A stretch of 64,000 bases of DNA from Fibrobacterota bacterium (GCA_947482115.1 CANKII010000004.1:62001-126000), one strand, 5' to 3'. Positions 1 through 8,355 are shown, numbered from the stretch's first letter. Made by a program: numbers and translations. The notes: a model not told the origin generated them from the sequence alone.

Positions 1-1659
1 CCATTCGGGATAAAACGCCAATCGCGAAATGTGGGTTTTTTCCTCCAGCCAATCTGCCAGATGTCCCAGATTAAAGGCGATGGCTTCAAAAACCTGATCG
101 CCACTGCGCACGGCAAATTTGAGATGCTTCTCCCCCACCTTGCGCGGCTCGCCGCTTAACTCCACATTCTCGGCATAGAACAACGGCGCCACATTGCTGG
201 GACCAAACGGTTCGAAACGGCGCAGCCACAATAATCCGTCCGCATCGAGCTCTTCCAGATTCAGCCGCACGGTCGGGGCAACTTCCGGTGCCTGTGGCCC
301 GTTCACAAATGCGATGGCCGCGCGTGCCGCCATGGCTTCCCGGAAAGCGGGGATGTTTCCCTCGCGAATGGTGAAGCCGCAGGCGAATTCATGGCCGCCG
401 AATTTTTCGAACAACTCGGCGCAGGAGGATAATGCCTGCGTGAGATGAAAGCCCTTGATGGTGCGGCCGCTGCCTTTCGCAAAACCTTCAGCATCGATGG
501 CCAACACAAACGAAGGGCGGCGGAAGCGATCCACGAGCCGCGCGGCCACAATGCCGATCACGCCTTCATGCCAATCTTTGGATGCAAGAACCAAAGATCC
601 GGATTCATTCAAACCGGGTTCATTTTCCACGCGCTCAATGGCTTCAATCGTCATGGCCTGATCCAGTTTGCGGCGTTTGATGTTCTGTACTTCCATCTTG
701 TCCACGTATTCATGCGCCTGTGTTTCATTCTCCGAGAGAAACAATCGCAAACTGATTTCCGGACTGCCCATGCGACCCATGGCATTTAACATGGGTGTGA
801 CCTTGAATAGAATTTCCGTGCTGGTCAGCGCGGCAGAATCCACACCCGTGCGTTTGAGCAAGGTGCGCAAACCCTGATTCGTGGAGGATGCCATGCGACG
901 CAAGCCTGCGCGCAGCAAAGCGCGATTCTCGCCAACGACAGGAACACTGTCGGCCAAACTTCCCATGGCCACCAAATCAAGGTACGGCGTGGGATCGGGA
1001 CCGTTCAATGCAACCGTCAACGCTTCGAGCAGACGATATGCCACGCCGCAACCCGACAAGCCCTTGTTGGTGTAAGAGCAACCGGGTTGATTGGGATTCA
1101 GAATCACTTCGGCATTCGGCAACACCGGCGGAGCCTGGTGATGATCGGTGACGATCACTTTCAAGCCCAATGAACGGGCATATTCCACTTCTTCCACCGC
1201 TGACATTCCCGTGTCCACGGAGATGACCCATTGCGCACCCTGCGCTTTCACCTTGTCAAGACTGGGACGGGACATGCCGTAACCCCCGTCGAAACGGTTG
1301 GGCAGAATCCAGATGGCGTCGAATCCCAAACCCTTCAAACCCAGATACAACACCGCCGTTCCGGTCACGCCGTCCACGTCGTAATCGCCATGCACGCACA
1401 CCCGCTCACCGCGTTCGCGCGCTTCAGTGAGCAATGCAACTGCGCGATCGAGATTCAGAAAAAGATTTTCGGCTTCGGGTGCCGGCTCGGGAAGAAAGAA
1501 GGCGCGCGCCGCATCCTTATCCTGAATGCCGCGCAACAGCAGCAGATCGGCGACGAAGAGCGGGCCGTTAATTTCCTTCGCCAATTGTCGCCGCAACGAT
1601 TCTTCTCCGGCAGAGGATGGTGGGATAATGCGCGGTAAACCTTCAAGAACGGAATTCAT
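1..1659 (-). CDS. recJ: Single-stranded-DNA-specific 5'-3' exonuclease RecJ (3' end outside window)
   Basis: RecJ degrades single-stranded DNA 5' to 3' in recombination and mismatch repair. The reading frame opens at ATG 1659 and is still open at base 1, so about 553 residues of the N-terminal part are visible (family roughly 560-580). DHH-family motifs are in order: HGDYDVDG near residues 90-97, VDTG near 148-151 and TDHH at 171-174, followed by CGVAYRLLEA of the core domain. The start codon overlaps the holB stop by 4 bp (ATGA), implying translational coupling to the upstream replication gene. Identity is secure; only the C-terminus is missing. Confidence 0.95.
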   Translation of the reverse strand, partial: MNSVLEGLPRIIPPSSAGEESLRRQLAKEINGPLFVADLLLLRGIQDKDAARAFFLPEPAPEAENLFLNLDRAVALLTEARERGERVCVHGDYDVDGVTGTAVLYLGLKGLGFDAIWILPNRFDGGYGMSRPSLDKVKAQGAQWVISVDTGMSAVEEVEYARSLGLKVIVTDHHQAPPVLPNAEVILNPNQPGCSYTNKGLSGCGVAYRLLEALTVALNGPDPTPYLDLVAMGSLADSVPVVGENRALLRAGLRRMASSTNQGLRTLLKRTGVDSAALTSTEILFKVTPMLNAMGRMGSPEISLRLFLSENETQAHEYVDKMEVQNIKRRKLDQAMTIEAIERVENEPGLNESGSLVLASKDWHEGVIGIVAARLVDRFRRPSFVLAIDAEGFAKGSGRTIKGFHLTQALSSCAELFEKFGGHEFACGFTIREGNIPAFREAMAARAAIAFVNGPQAPEVAPTVRLNLEELDADGLLWLRRFEPFGPSNVAPLFYAENVELSGEPRKVGEKHLKFAVRSGDQVFEAIAFNLGHLADWLEEKTHISRLAFYPEW

Positions 1660-2792
1660 CGATGAACCTTTGCGTCGTATTCCAGAAACAAACCGAGCAA
1701 GGCGATTTGCGGTTTGGAATAACCTTTGATGGCTTGAAAAGCCGTTTGTAAATACGTTGCGAACGCCGGAAGATCGGCGATATGCTCCAGTGGAGTGAGA
1801 TAATTTGAAAGCGAGGCATCCCATCCTTCGTTTTTCAAAGCCTGTGAAAGATTGGAATGCGCGGCTTTCAGGGATTGATACAATCGAATGCAGCGCAACA
1901 GAAAATGCAGCAGGCGCGTCGACTCTTCCAGGTCCTCCACGGCCGATCCCTGTCCGGTGTAGTCCGCAAAGACGCGCCAATCCGAAGCGGTGATGGCCGC
2001 CAGAAATTTCGCGGATTCCTCAAGCAAGTCTTCGCCGCCATTGTTCAACAAATCGAGATACACTCCCGGTGATCCTTCCGCGAAGGGAAGCAACCGTACG
2101 GAAAGGGGAATTCCAATGCGACTCGATAATGTGGCCGCAGTTTCTCGAAACTCAGCGGAAGACAACGGAGTCAATCCAAGATGCAGACAGCGGGAAAGCA
2201 AGGTTGGAAGCAAAGCCGCGCGATTGTCACTGGCAATCAGGAAATAAACATTGGCTGCCGGTTCTTCCAAAGTCTTGAGCAACTTATTGGCGGCGGCGGG
2301 AACCAAATCTTCCAGATACGGAATCAACACGATGCGAACCTTGCTGCGATCTCCGGCATAACCCAATCGCCCCAACAGTTCGCTGGTTTGCGCGACATGC
2401 ACTTTGGCTTTTTCTTCCACACCAAATGCGTAGGGTTCTTCATGCCATACTTTGATGAGACCCGAAAGCTCTTCGATTTGCGCGGAGTTCAAATCACTTT
2501 CTTCGTCATCCGAATCTTTCGCTTTTTCCTTCTTCACCAGCGGGATTAAATAATGAACCGATTCCAGTGAAGCGCTTTCAAAGGCCTTGCAGGGAAAACA
2601 TTTGCCACAGGCGCGTTCGGTTTTGGATTCGCAAGCGAGGATTTGGGCGAGATCCAACAGCAAAGCATGTTGTCCAAGACCCGGTTCGCCGTGGACTAAT
2701 AAAGCGTGAGGAAAACGGCCTTGCGTCAAAGTCTGACGGAGGCTTTCCCTGGCTTCGTTCTGGCCAAATGTTCTTGGGAACTTGAATTCCAT
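1656..2792 (-). CDS. holB: DNA polymerase III clamp-loader subunit delta' (HolB-like)
   Basis: AAA+ clamp-loader subunit, 378 aa. The N-terminal P-loop is degenerate (GEPGLGQH, residues 35-42, without the Lys of Walker A), as expected for delta', which does not hydrolyse ATP. Four zinc-binding cysteines follow (Cys54, 62, 65, 68, pattern C-x7-C-x2-C-x2-C). The clamp-loader SRC motif occurs in LLSRC, and KLLKTLEEP precedes it. An acidic insertion KDSDDEESD sits after the zinc module. It lies 44 nt after the EnvC-like gene and overlaps recJ by 4 bp. DnaX is the main alternative, but the missing Walker Lys and the length favour delta'. Confidence 0.9.
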   Translation of the reverse strand: MEFKFPRTFGQNEARESLRQTLTQGRFPHALLVHGEPGLGQHALLLDLAQILACESKTERACGKCFPCKAFESASLESVHYLIPLVKKEKAKDSDDEESDLNSAQIEELSGLIKVWHEEPYAFGVEEKAKVHVAQTSELLGRLGYAGDRSKVRIVLIPYLEDLVPAAANKLLKTLEEPAANVYFLIASDNRAALLPTLLSRCLHLGLTPLSSAEFRETAATLSSRIGIPLSVRLLPFAEGSPGVYLDLLNNGGEDLLEESAKFLAAITASDWRVFADYTGQGSAVEDLEESTRLLHFLLRCIRLYQSLKAAHSNLSQALKNEGWDASLSNYLTPLEHIADLPAFATYLQTAFQAIKGYSKPQIALLGLFLEYDAKVHR

Positions 2793-2836
2793 GGATGCAA
2801 AATTACGAACGAATTACGGACGACAGGTGATCGGGA

Positions 2837-3991
2837 TCAACGTCCGGCACCTTTCAACCACTTTTCCGGGTCCAACGTTTCCGTGCCTTTGCGAACCTCG
2901 AAATAAACACGACCGGGATCGGGCGCTTCTGAGGCGATTTCCTGACAGGTTCGAACCTTGTCACCCGTGGCCACGCGGATATTGTCCAGATTGGCATAGA
3001 TGGTGAAATAACCCGAACCATTGTCAAGAATGATTCCCTGCCCGTAACCCGGAATGCGCGTGATCAACGCCACCTCTCCGGACACCGCCGCCCGCACAGG
3101 CGTTGCAGCCGGAGCTTCGAGTTCAATGCCGAGATTGCGCGTGGAAGTGCCGAGTAGGGCGTGATATTGGAGCCCATAGCGCGACACCACCGGTCCCTCC
3201 ACAGGAGAACAATAGCGCCGGCCGATTTCCAACTGGGGGGCTTTCCTTTTGGGATTGCGAGCCAGATCGGCCTGGCGTCTTTTCTCAAGAGCGGTAATGA
3301 TGTCGTTCAATTGCTTCGCGTTCTGCTGAAGTTTGCGCAAAGCCGACGCCTTTACGGATTCACTCTGCTGCAAAGTCACAAGGGTTTGTTCCTGATCGGC
3401 TTTGGCGCGGGCGAACCGATCCATTTCCTGATGTTTGCGGCGTTGAAACTCGTCGAGTTCCTGCCGTTTGGCCAGCAGCTCCTTGAGATTCTCCTGCTTG
3501 CGATCCATGTCTTCCCGGGTTTCCCCCACCAAACGATGATCATAACGCACCATGCGTTTCACCCAATAGGCCCGCGTGAAAAGATTTCCGTTTCCGGTGG
3601 GCGGCGCGTCCAGCAGCAACTTTTCAGGGCGACCCATCATATAAAGAAGGCGCACACGACGGGCCATGACGGAGGAGCGTGTGTCGAGACTTCCTTGAAT
3701 GCTCCGCAAGTCCTCCTGGGTGGAATTGACCGATGCCACCAATTGCTGTTCCATGCTTTCCAGTTTGCGCAGGTATTCATCGGTCAAGGCGATGCTGCTG
3801 GAAAGGCGTTCCAACTCCTCGAGTGTGGCGGATTTCTTGGCTTTTAAAAGCAGCAAATCCTTTTGTCCCGCTTCCACCTGATTGCGCAAATCATCCAGCT
3901 CTCTGCGCTGCCGGGAAATTTCCCGGTCGTAATCCCGGGACAAAGCCGGCGCAGCGGCGAGAAGCAAGAGGATGGCCAGCAGGGCCTTCAC
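2837..3991 (-). CDS. EnvC-like murein hydrolase activator with degenerate LytM (M23) domain
   Basis: Predicted periplasmic activator of cell-wall amidases at division, 384 aa from a GTG start at 3991 that forms a GTGA overlap with the ftsX stop. A signal peptide (residues 1-18, AILLLLAAAPALS) is followed by a long coiled coil (about 20-240) and a LytM domain (about 258-380). Zinc and catalytic positions of active M23 peptidases are replaced: the H-x-G-x-D site reads N286-L-G-I-E, the YxHL-type His is Asn334, and the last His is Tyr363. This matches E. coli EnvC, which activates amidases rather than cutting. The frame stays open upstream to 4240, but that extension overlaps ftsX and lacks a signal sequence. 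Confidence 0.85.
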   Translation of the reverse strand: MKALLAILLLLAAAPALSRDYDREISRQRRELDDLRNQVEAGQKDLLLLKAKKSATLEELERLSSSIALTDEYLRKLESMEQQLVASVNSTQEDLRSIQGSLDTRSSVMARRVRLLYMMGRPEKLLLDAPPTGNGNLFTRAYWVKRMVRYDHRLVGETREDMDRKQENLKELLAKRQELDEFQRRKHQEMDRFARAKADQEQTLVTLQQSESVKASALRKLQQNAKQLNDIITALEKRRQADLARNPKRKAPQLEIGRRYCSPVEGPVVSRYGLQYHALLGTSTRNLGIELEAPAATPVRAAVSGEVALITRIPGYGQGIILDNGSGYFTIYANLDNIRVATGDKVRTCQEIASEAPDPGRVYFEVRKGTETLDPEKWLKGAGR

Positions 3992-4884
3992 GCTGGAAAA
4001 CCCCGGAAGAAAGCGCGCACCGTACGCCAGCTGGAGAGAAGCGCGATGATAGCGCCACCGCCCACCAGAATTACAGCAAGGGTGAAGAAGGAAATTTGTG
4101 TCGAAAGCGCGGGAAAGAGAAAGCGACCCAATTGCAGAAGTCCTGCCAGCGCAATAGTGCCCAATAAACTTCCACCCAATCCGAGCAACACGCCTTCCAA
4201 TACAAAAGGCATGAGAATGAAAGACTCGGAAGCGCCGCAATACTTCATGTTCTCAACCAAAGCACGACGTGCGTACAAGCTGACCTTGATGGCATTGTGC
4301 ACCACCAATGCCAATGCACCGCCCATGAAGCCGAGTAACAAAAGCGAACCGACTTGAACCGGAAGACGCCAGCGATCGAGCCATTGTAAATAGGAGGCTT
4401 CGCTGGAAACCTCCTCCACCTCCGCAAAACCGCTGATGACGGATTTCAACTGTGTAACCCGCGCAGCGGACAAAGGTTTTTCGGAAGGATACAGGGCGAA
4501 GGAATGCGGCAACGGATTGACTTCCAGATATTGCAGCATCTCATCGCCAAAGTCGTGGCGGAATTCCCCGAGTGCATCATCCTTGCTGATGAAAACCACC
4601 GAGTCGAACGCTTCCAGCTTCTCCAGTTTGTGTCGAAGACTTGCAAGTCCGGCGTTGTCCTCAAACTCGGGTCGAGTGAAAGCGCGCAAAGGCGGTTCCG
4701 TTCCCAATCCCATTTTATTGAGCGAGAACACCAAGGTCAAACCCAGCAGCAGAAACGACATGACGGCACTGCACACGCCGATGGTGATGACCGAGGTCAG
4801 GGAGAGAAAGCGATCCGCGCGCAATCCGCGAAACGCCTCGCGCCACAGAAAACTGAATTGATTTGCCATGGGGTAAAAATGCAT
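3988..4884 (-). CDS. ftsX: Cell division protein FtsX (ABC-type membrane subunit)
   Basis: Inner-membrane subunit of the FtsEX complex that signals to periplasmic amidase activators, 298 aa. Topology is FtsX-like: cytoplasmic N-tail, TM1 near residues 30-52, a periplasmic loop of about 120 residues, then three TM segments near 177-200, 225-247 and 262-284. Of several in-frame ATGs, 4884 is preferred because GGAGG lies 5 nt upstream; starts at 4896 and 4869 are less well placed. Overlap with the EnvC-like gene suggests a FtsX-EnvC pair made together. ftsE is not adjacent; the upstream neighbour is divergent tsaD. Confidence 0.88.
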   Translation of the reverse strand: MHFYPMANQFSFLWREAFRGLRADRFLSLTSVITIGVCSAVMSFLLLGLTLVFSLNKMGLGTEPPLRAFTRPEFEDNAGLASLRHKLEKLEAFDSVVFISKDDALGEFRHDFGDEMLQYLEVNPLPHSFALYPSEKPLSAARVTQLKSVISGFAEVEEVSSEASYLQWLDRWRLPVQVGSLLLLGFMGGALALVVHNAIKVSLYARRALVENMKYCGASESFILMPFVLEGVLLGLGGSLLGTIALAGLLQLGRFLFPALSTQISFFTLAVILVGGGAIIALLSSWRTVRAFFRGFPA

Positions 4885-4889
4885 CTTTG

Positions 4890-4894
4890 CCTCC
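4890..4894 (-). promoter_or_regulatory. Ribosome binding site deciding the ftsX start
   Basis: GGAGG on the minus strand, 5 nt before ATG 4884. It abuts the first base of divergent tsaD (4895), so the 5' ends of the two genes are only 10 bp apart. Confidence 0.7.
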
Positions 4895-5893
4895 ATGATT
4901 GTTCTGGGAATTGAAACCTCCTGCGACGAAACCGGCTGCGGTCTGGTGGACGGGGATTACCGCGTGCTGGGCCAAAGCCTGTACAGCCAGGTGGAGACCC
5001 ATGCCCGCTTCGGCGGCGTCGTGCCCGAAGTTGCGGCCCGTGCCCATCTGGAAAAAATCGGCCCGGTGGTTCGCGCCGCCATGGACGAAGCGGGTCTCGA
5101 CTTCGCAGCCGCGGATGTCATCGCCTACACGCGCGGCCCCGGTTTGCTCGGCCCCTTGCTGGTCGGCTCCTCGTTCGCGCAGGGACTGGCCCGCACCTTG
5201 AACAAACCCGCCATGGGTTTGAACCATCTCGAAGGCCATCTCGCCTCGGCGTATTTAACCGATCCGAAACTGGAACCCCCTTTTCTGGCATTGCTCGTTT
5301 CCGGTGGTCACACCGAATTAGTCCATGTTGGCGAAGGATTGAAATTCACACTCTTGGGTCAAACGCGGGATGATGCGGCGGGAGAGGCGTTTGATAAATG
5401 CGGAAAAATTTTGGGTCTCGGATATCCTGCGGGACCGGAAGTTGCCCAATTGGCTGCATCAGGACGTAGAGATTTTTTGCATCTCCCCCGCGCTTTAATG
5501 GATCATGGCAATCTGGAATTTTCATTCAGCGGATTGAAGACGGCGACGACACGAGAGATTGGAAAACTGGGTGACAGCATTGGTGCACGAATCAACGATG
5601 TTTGTGCGAGTCTGGAAACCGCGATTGTGGATGTGCTCGTGTCCAAAACATTATGGGCTCTGGAAGCCTGCGGAGAAAATCAATTGATCGTGGCCGGTGG
5701 CGTGGCGGCGAATTCCTATCTGCGGCAACGCATGACGGAACTTTGCCAGCGCGAAGGCATCAAACTCACCTTGCCGGATCGAAAATTCTGCGGAGATAAT
5801 GGCGTGATGATGGCGGCGGCTGCGCAGAAGCGGTTGCAGATTGGGAAATGGCCGGTGGCGGGAAGTGCAAGCTCCGGATTGAGTTGGGAGTAA
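4895..5893 (+). CDS. tsaD: tRNA N6-adenosine threonylcarbamoyltransferase TsaD
   Basis: Transfers threonylcarbamoyl to A37 of ANN-decoding tRNAs (t6A), with TsaB/TsaE. 332 aa, normal length. The N-terminus MIVLGIETSCDE is the family signature. Metal-ligand histidines are in NHLEGHLAS, and VSGGHTEL, FSFSGLKTA, VAGGVAANS and the DNGVMMA end are all present. There is no convincing ribosome binding site before 4895, and the upstream bases are the ftsX 5' region on the other strand. The stop codon abuts the left repeat of the DUF559 element. Confidence 0.97.
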   Translation: MIVLGIETSCDETGCGLVDGDYRVLGQSLYSQVETHARFGGVVPEVAARAHLEKIGPVVRAAMDEAGLDFAAADVIAYTRGPGLLGPLLVGSSFAQGLARTLNKPAMGLNHLEGHLASAYLTDPKLEPPFLALLVSGGHTELVHVGEGLKFTLLGQTRDDAAGEAFDKCGKILGLGYPAGPEVAQLAASGRRDFLHLPRALMDHGNLEFSFSGLKTATTREIGKLGDSIGARINDVCASLETAIVDVLVSKTLWALEACGENQLIVAGGVAANSYLRQRMTELCQREGIKLTLPDRKFCGDNGVMMAAAAQKRLQIGKWPVAGSASSGLSWE

Positions 5894-5895
5894 AG

Positions 5896-5923
5896 CCCCC
5901 TTGCCCCCGAAGGGGGAAGGTCT
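5896..5923. repeat. Left arm of 28-bp inverted repeat flanking the DUF559 gene
   Basis: Perfect inverted copy of 6592-6619 (28/28). The arm is itself palindromic (CCCCC...GGGGG with CTTG/GAAG flanks). It starts 2 bp after the tsaD stop. The downstream stretch TCTATAGNG-AATCACA recurs in the copy at 6432-6470. Confidence 0.85.
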
Positions 5924-5956
5924 ATAGCGTAATCACACTTGTTGTCTGTTCTTCGC

Positions 5957-5980
5957 TGTAAGGACCCCGTTCTCAGACCT
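5957..5980. repeat. 24-bp direct repeat, copy 1
   Basis: The segment TGTAAGGACCC-NN-TTCTCAGACCT recurs at 6574-6597 with two mismatches, so it brackets the DUF559 gene. A more diverged third copy starts near 6510 (TGTAAGGCTCAATTCTC). Copy 1 is followed by the GC-rich palindrome CCCCCGCCTGCGCGGGGG. Confidence 0.7.
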
Positions 5981-6065
5981 GCCCCCGCCTGCGCGGGGGA
6001 AAGGGGGTGCCGAAGAATTGATCCCGATCACATGCGTGGCCTTCCTTATCAAATATTCTTTGCGC

Positions 6066-6461
6066 ATGACCTTTTTCTCACACATTCGCAAACGTCTCAT
6101 TCCCACCAAACTCAAATTCGCAACCTGGAGGATGCGGGATGATCCCACTTGGGCGGAGAAAATGCTTTGGGAGGAGCTTCGGCTAAAACGGTTGGAGGGT
6201 TTCCGATTCCGACAGCAGCATGTGATCAGTAATTTTATCGCGGACTTTTATTGCCATCAGGCAAAACTGGTGATTGAAGTGGATGGCAGCAGTCATGATA
6301 ACAGGAAGGTACAGGATTTTCATCGCGATCAATTCATGATGGGTTTGGGACTGACCGTTTTGCGGGTTACCAACGAGGAGGTACTGAACAGTATGGAAAC
6401 GGTGAAGGAAAAGATCCGGGTTTTACTTTCTCCCTTGCCCCCGAAGGGGGAAAGTCTATAG
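6066..6461 (+). CDS. DUF559 endonuclease-like protein (Vsr/PD-(D/E)XK fold)
   Basis: Small DUF559 protein, 131 aa from ATG 6066; the frame is open back to 6018, and no start has a good ribosome binding site. Family hallmarks are AEKMLWEEL, GFRFRQQHVI, FIADFYC, KLVIEVDGSSHD (catalytic-type Asp/Glu with His) and LTVLRVTNEEV. The fold is related to very-short-patch repair nucleases, but no activity is established for the family. The last residues (SPLPPKGESL) and the stop codon are encoded by a copy of the GC-rich palindromic repeat, and the gene sits between 28-bp inverted repeats. This suggests a small mobile cassette. Confidence 0.85.
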   Translation: MTFFSHIRKRLIPTKLKFATWRMRDDPTWAEKMLWEELRLKRLEGFRFRQQHVISNFIADFYCHQAKLVIEVDGSSHDNRKVQDFHRDQFMMGLGLTVLRVTNEEVLNSMETVKEKIRVLLSPLPPKGESL

Positions 6462-6470
6462 GGCAATCAC
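6432..6470. repeat. Second, direct copy of the GC-rich palindromic repeat, spanning the DUF559 stop codon
   Basis: CCCTTGCCCCCGAAGGGGGAA followed by AGTCTATAGGGCAATCACA closely matches 5897-5937 in the same orientation. It supplies the C-terminal codons and TAG stop of the DUF559 gene. Confidence 0.75.
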
Positions 6471-6591
6471 AGCCATGCACCGGGGTTACGCTCCCTTTGG
6501 CTCCCTCCCTGTAAGGCTCAATTCTCTCACCGGTGCCCCTCCTGCAGGGAAACGCAAACGTTTGCTGCCTTGTTGTAAGGACCCAATTCTC

Positions 6592-6619
6592 AGACCTTCC
6601 CCCTTCGGGGGCAAGGGGG
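6592..6619. repeat. Right arm of 28-bp inverted repeat flanking the DUF559 gene
   Basis: Exact reverse complement of 5896-5923. With the direct repeats (5957-5980 and 6574-6597) it frames a unit of about 720 bp containing only the DUF559 gene. Confidence 0.85.
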
Positions 6620-6634
6620 AAAACAACAAGTACC

Positions 6635-7156
6635 TCAGTCCTCCCTCTTCAACTCCAACCTATATCTAAAATACCTCATCCCCAATCTCGGTGGAATCTC
6701 GCATTCTCGAACGAATCCTAACCTTTCGTAAAGCCTCTGCGCCGAAACCATCCTCTCGCTTGTGAAAAGCCCCATAACCCCAGCTGGTCGCTGAGCCTGT
6801 CGAAGCGCAACCGCAGCCCTCCGCAGACATTCCTTCGTCAACAATTCCCCCAAACCCTTGCCCCGGTGATCCGGCGCCACGGCCAGCAGCAGAATCGATG
6901 CCCATTCGGTCGGGATGGGATCGACGGATTTGCCGGCCAGGCAATAGGCAACGGACGCGGCAATCGCACCGTCGATCTTCACGACCATGAAAGTGGCGCG
7001 ATCCGTGAGCCGTTCCGGTTTGGAAAGATTGGACGACATCATCTCCCATGCCTCCGGCGTGAGATATTCCGAGAACTCGCGATACGCGACCACCTTCAAC
7101 TCACCAATGGCAGGAAGATCCGCCGCGCTGGCATTTTCAAGGATGAAGGATTTCAT
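6635..7156 (-). CDS. GNAT-family N-acetyltransferase
   Basis: 173-aa acyl-CoA transferase of the GNAT fold. The acetyl-CoA loop is visible as LLAVAPDHRGKGLGELLTK (motif A, about residues 90-108), followed by AQRLYERLGFV typical of motif B. The substrate is unknown. It overlaps the upstream glycosylase-like gene by 20 bp. The segment ALRQAQRPAG just after motif A is encoded by a half-site of the TGAGCCTGTCGAAG repeat (6786-6806), so part of the protein derives from a repeat insertion. Confidence 0.85.
   Translation of the reverse strand: MKSFILENASAADLPAIGELKVVAYREFSEYLTPEAWEMMSSNLSKPERLTDRATFMVVKIDGAIAASVAYCLAGKSVDPIPTEWASILLLAVAPDHRGKGLGELLTKECLRRAAVALRQAQRPAGVMGLFTSERMVSAQRLYERLGFVRECEIPPRLGMRYFRYRLELKRED
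6786..6806. repeat. Half-site of TGAGCCTGTCGAAG repeat inside the GNAT gene
   Basis: GGTCGCTGAGCCTGTCGAAG closely matches the right arm of the uvrD element at 17755-17774. No inverted partner is nearby. It is translated in frame as part of LRQAQRP. Confidence 0.6.
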
Positions 7157-7712
7157 CTGTTTTCCTCTTCAAAGCCGGCAGAACTTCCGATTTAAACCAC
7201 TCGTTTTTCGCCTGCCAAATATTGTTTCTCGGTGAAGGATGCGGCAGGGGGAAATATTTCGGAAAATAAGTTTTGAAATTCCGAACCGTTTCCGTTAAGG
7301 ACTCTTTCATACGGTCGCCCAGATAATAATCCTGCGCATACTGCCCGATCAACAGAATCAATTTCACATGCGGCATCCGGTTCAATAATTGCTCGTGCCA
7401 CAAAGGCGCGCATTCCGGACGCGGCGGCAAATCGCCGGACTTGCCCGTTCCGGGAAAACAAAATCCCATCGGCATCAAGGCAAACAGACCCGTATCATAA
7501 AAGGCCTCTTTCTCAACACCCAGCCAGGTTCGCAAATTATCGCCGCTCTTGTCGTTCCAGGGAATGCCGGTGTTATGAACGATTCGACCCGGCGCCTGTC
7601 CAATCACAATGATCCGGCTTTGTGGACTTGCGGCCACAACGGGGTTCGGACCCAAGGCAAGATGTTTTTTACACTCCTTGCAATTTCTGATCTGTTCCAG
7701 CAGTTTCTTCAT
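7137..7712 (-). CDS. Uracil-DNA glycosylase superfamily protein
   Basis: 191 aa. An N-terminal CKECKKHLALGPNP segment precedes the glycosylase motif GQAPGRIVHNTGIPWNDKSG (about residues 38-57), FALMPMGFCFPG, a core strand LILLIGQYAQ and the C-terminal HPSPRNN loop with the conserved His. These are hallmarks of the UDG fold used for uracil excision from DNA. The exact family (4, 6 or an uncharacterised branch) cannot be decided here. The two N-terminal cysteines could be remains of a cluster-type ligand set, but four cysteines in family-4 spacing are not seen. Confidence 0.8.
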   Translation of the reverse strand: MKKLLEQIRNCKECKKHLALGPNPVVAASPQSRIIVIGQAPGRIVHNTGIPWNDKSGDNLRTWLGVEKEAFYDTGLFALMPMGFCFPGTGKSGDLPPRPECAPLWHEQLLNRMPHVKLILLIGQYAQDYYLGDRMKESLTETVRNFKTYFPKYFPLPHPSPRNNIWQAKNEWFKSEVLPALKRKTDEILHP

Positions 7713-7719
7713 GGCAGAT

Positions 7720-8355
7720 TCATTTCTTCAACATCCGGATATCCGCCTTTAACCGTTCCATCTCCGCAGGTAAAGCGCCGTTGTACACACCGCGTATGTG
7801 ACGATTGCCATCGACCAGAAAAACTTTTTCCGTGTGCAGAAAGTCCCCGTCCGCATCCGGCACAGACGCCGCTTCATCCGCGAAATAGGACTGCCGCGCA
7901 ATCGCGTAAATGGCATCCTTCGATCCGGTCACAAAATGCCACTTGCCGGAAAGGGCATGATGTTCCTCCGCATAACGCTTCAACACCGGGACGGAATCAT
8001 GATCCGGGGTCACGGAATGGGAAATCAATTGAACGCTCGAATCCTCCTTGAAAGCATCCTGCACCACCAGCAGATTTTTCACCATCAACTTGCAAATTCC
8101 CGGACAGGAGGCGAAGAAGAAATTGGCCACATAAATTGTTCCCGCAAATGTTTTTTCAGAAACCGTGTCCCCGTCTTGATTCACAAAGGAAAACGGAGCG
8201 ATGCGATGCAGGGAACGAGCCAAATCGGCATTGGCCCACACCGGTGTGAAATCTGCGGAGACATAATAAGGAAGCTGGCCATTGTGTTTGCAACCTGTGA
8301 AAGTGAGGCAGGTAAATCCCAACAGGAAAACCCCATAGACTTTAACGCGGTACAC
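7720..8355 (-). CDS. SCO1/SenC family copper-binding lipoprotein
   Basis: Thioredoxin-fold protein of the SCO family, which delivers copper to cytochrome oxidase CuA or acts as a thiol redox protein. Copper ligands are present: CPGIC (CxxxC) after VANFFFAS, and a C-terminal His in FLHTEKVFLVD. A lipobox (LTFTGC) ends the signal peptide, so it is membrane-tethered in the periplasm. The start is set at GTG 8355 because GGAAGGGG lies 6 nt upstream; ATG 8373 is also open but less well placed. The gene overlaps the MORN lipoprotein gene. Context with YHYH suggests copper or redox handling. Confidence 0.88.
   Translation of the reverse strand: MYRVKVYGVFLLGFTCLTFTGCKHNGQLPYYVSADFTPVWANADLARSLHRIAPFSFVNQDGDTVSEKTFAGTIYVANFFFASCPGICKLMVKNLLVVQDAFKEDSSVQLISHSVTPDHDSVPVLKRYAEEHHALSGKWHFVTGSKDAIYAIARQSYFADEAASVPDADGDFLHTEKVFLVDGNRHIRGVYNGALPAEMERLKADIRMLKK

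Noticed and set aside
3161-3847. Plus-strand open frame over the EnvC-like gene
   Set aside because: Antisense to a coiled-coil coding region, which often creates long open reverse frames; no RBS or family.
2837-4240. Extended EnvC-like protein starting at 4240
   Set aside because: The extra 83 residues overlap ftsX, have no signal peptide, and a GTGA-coupled start with a clear signal peptide exists at 3991.
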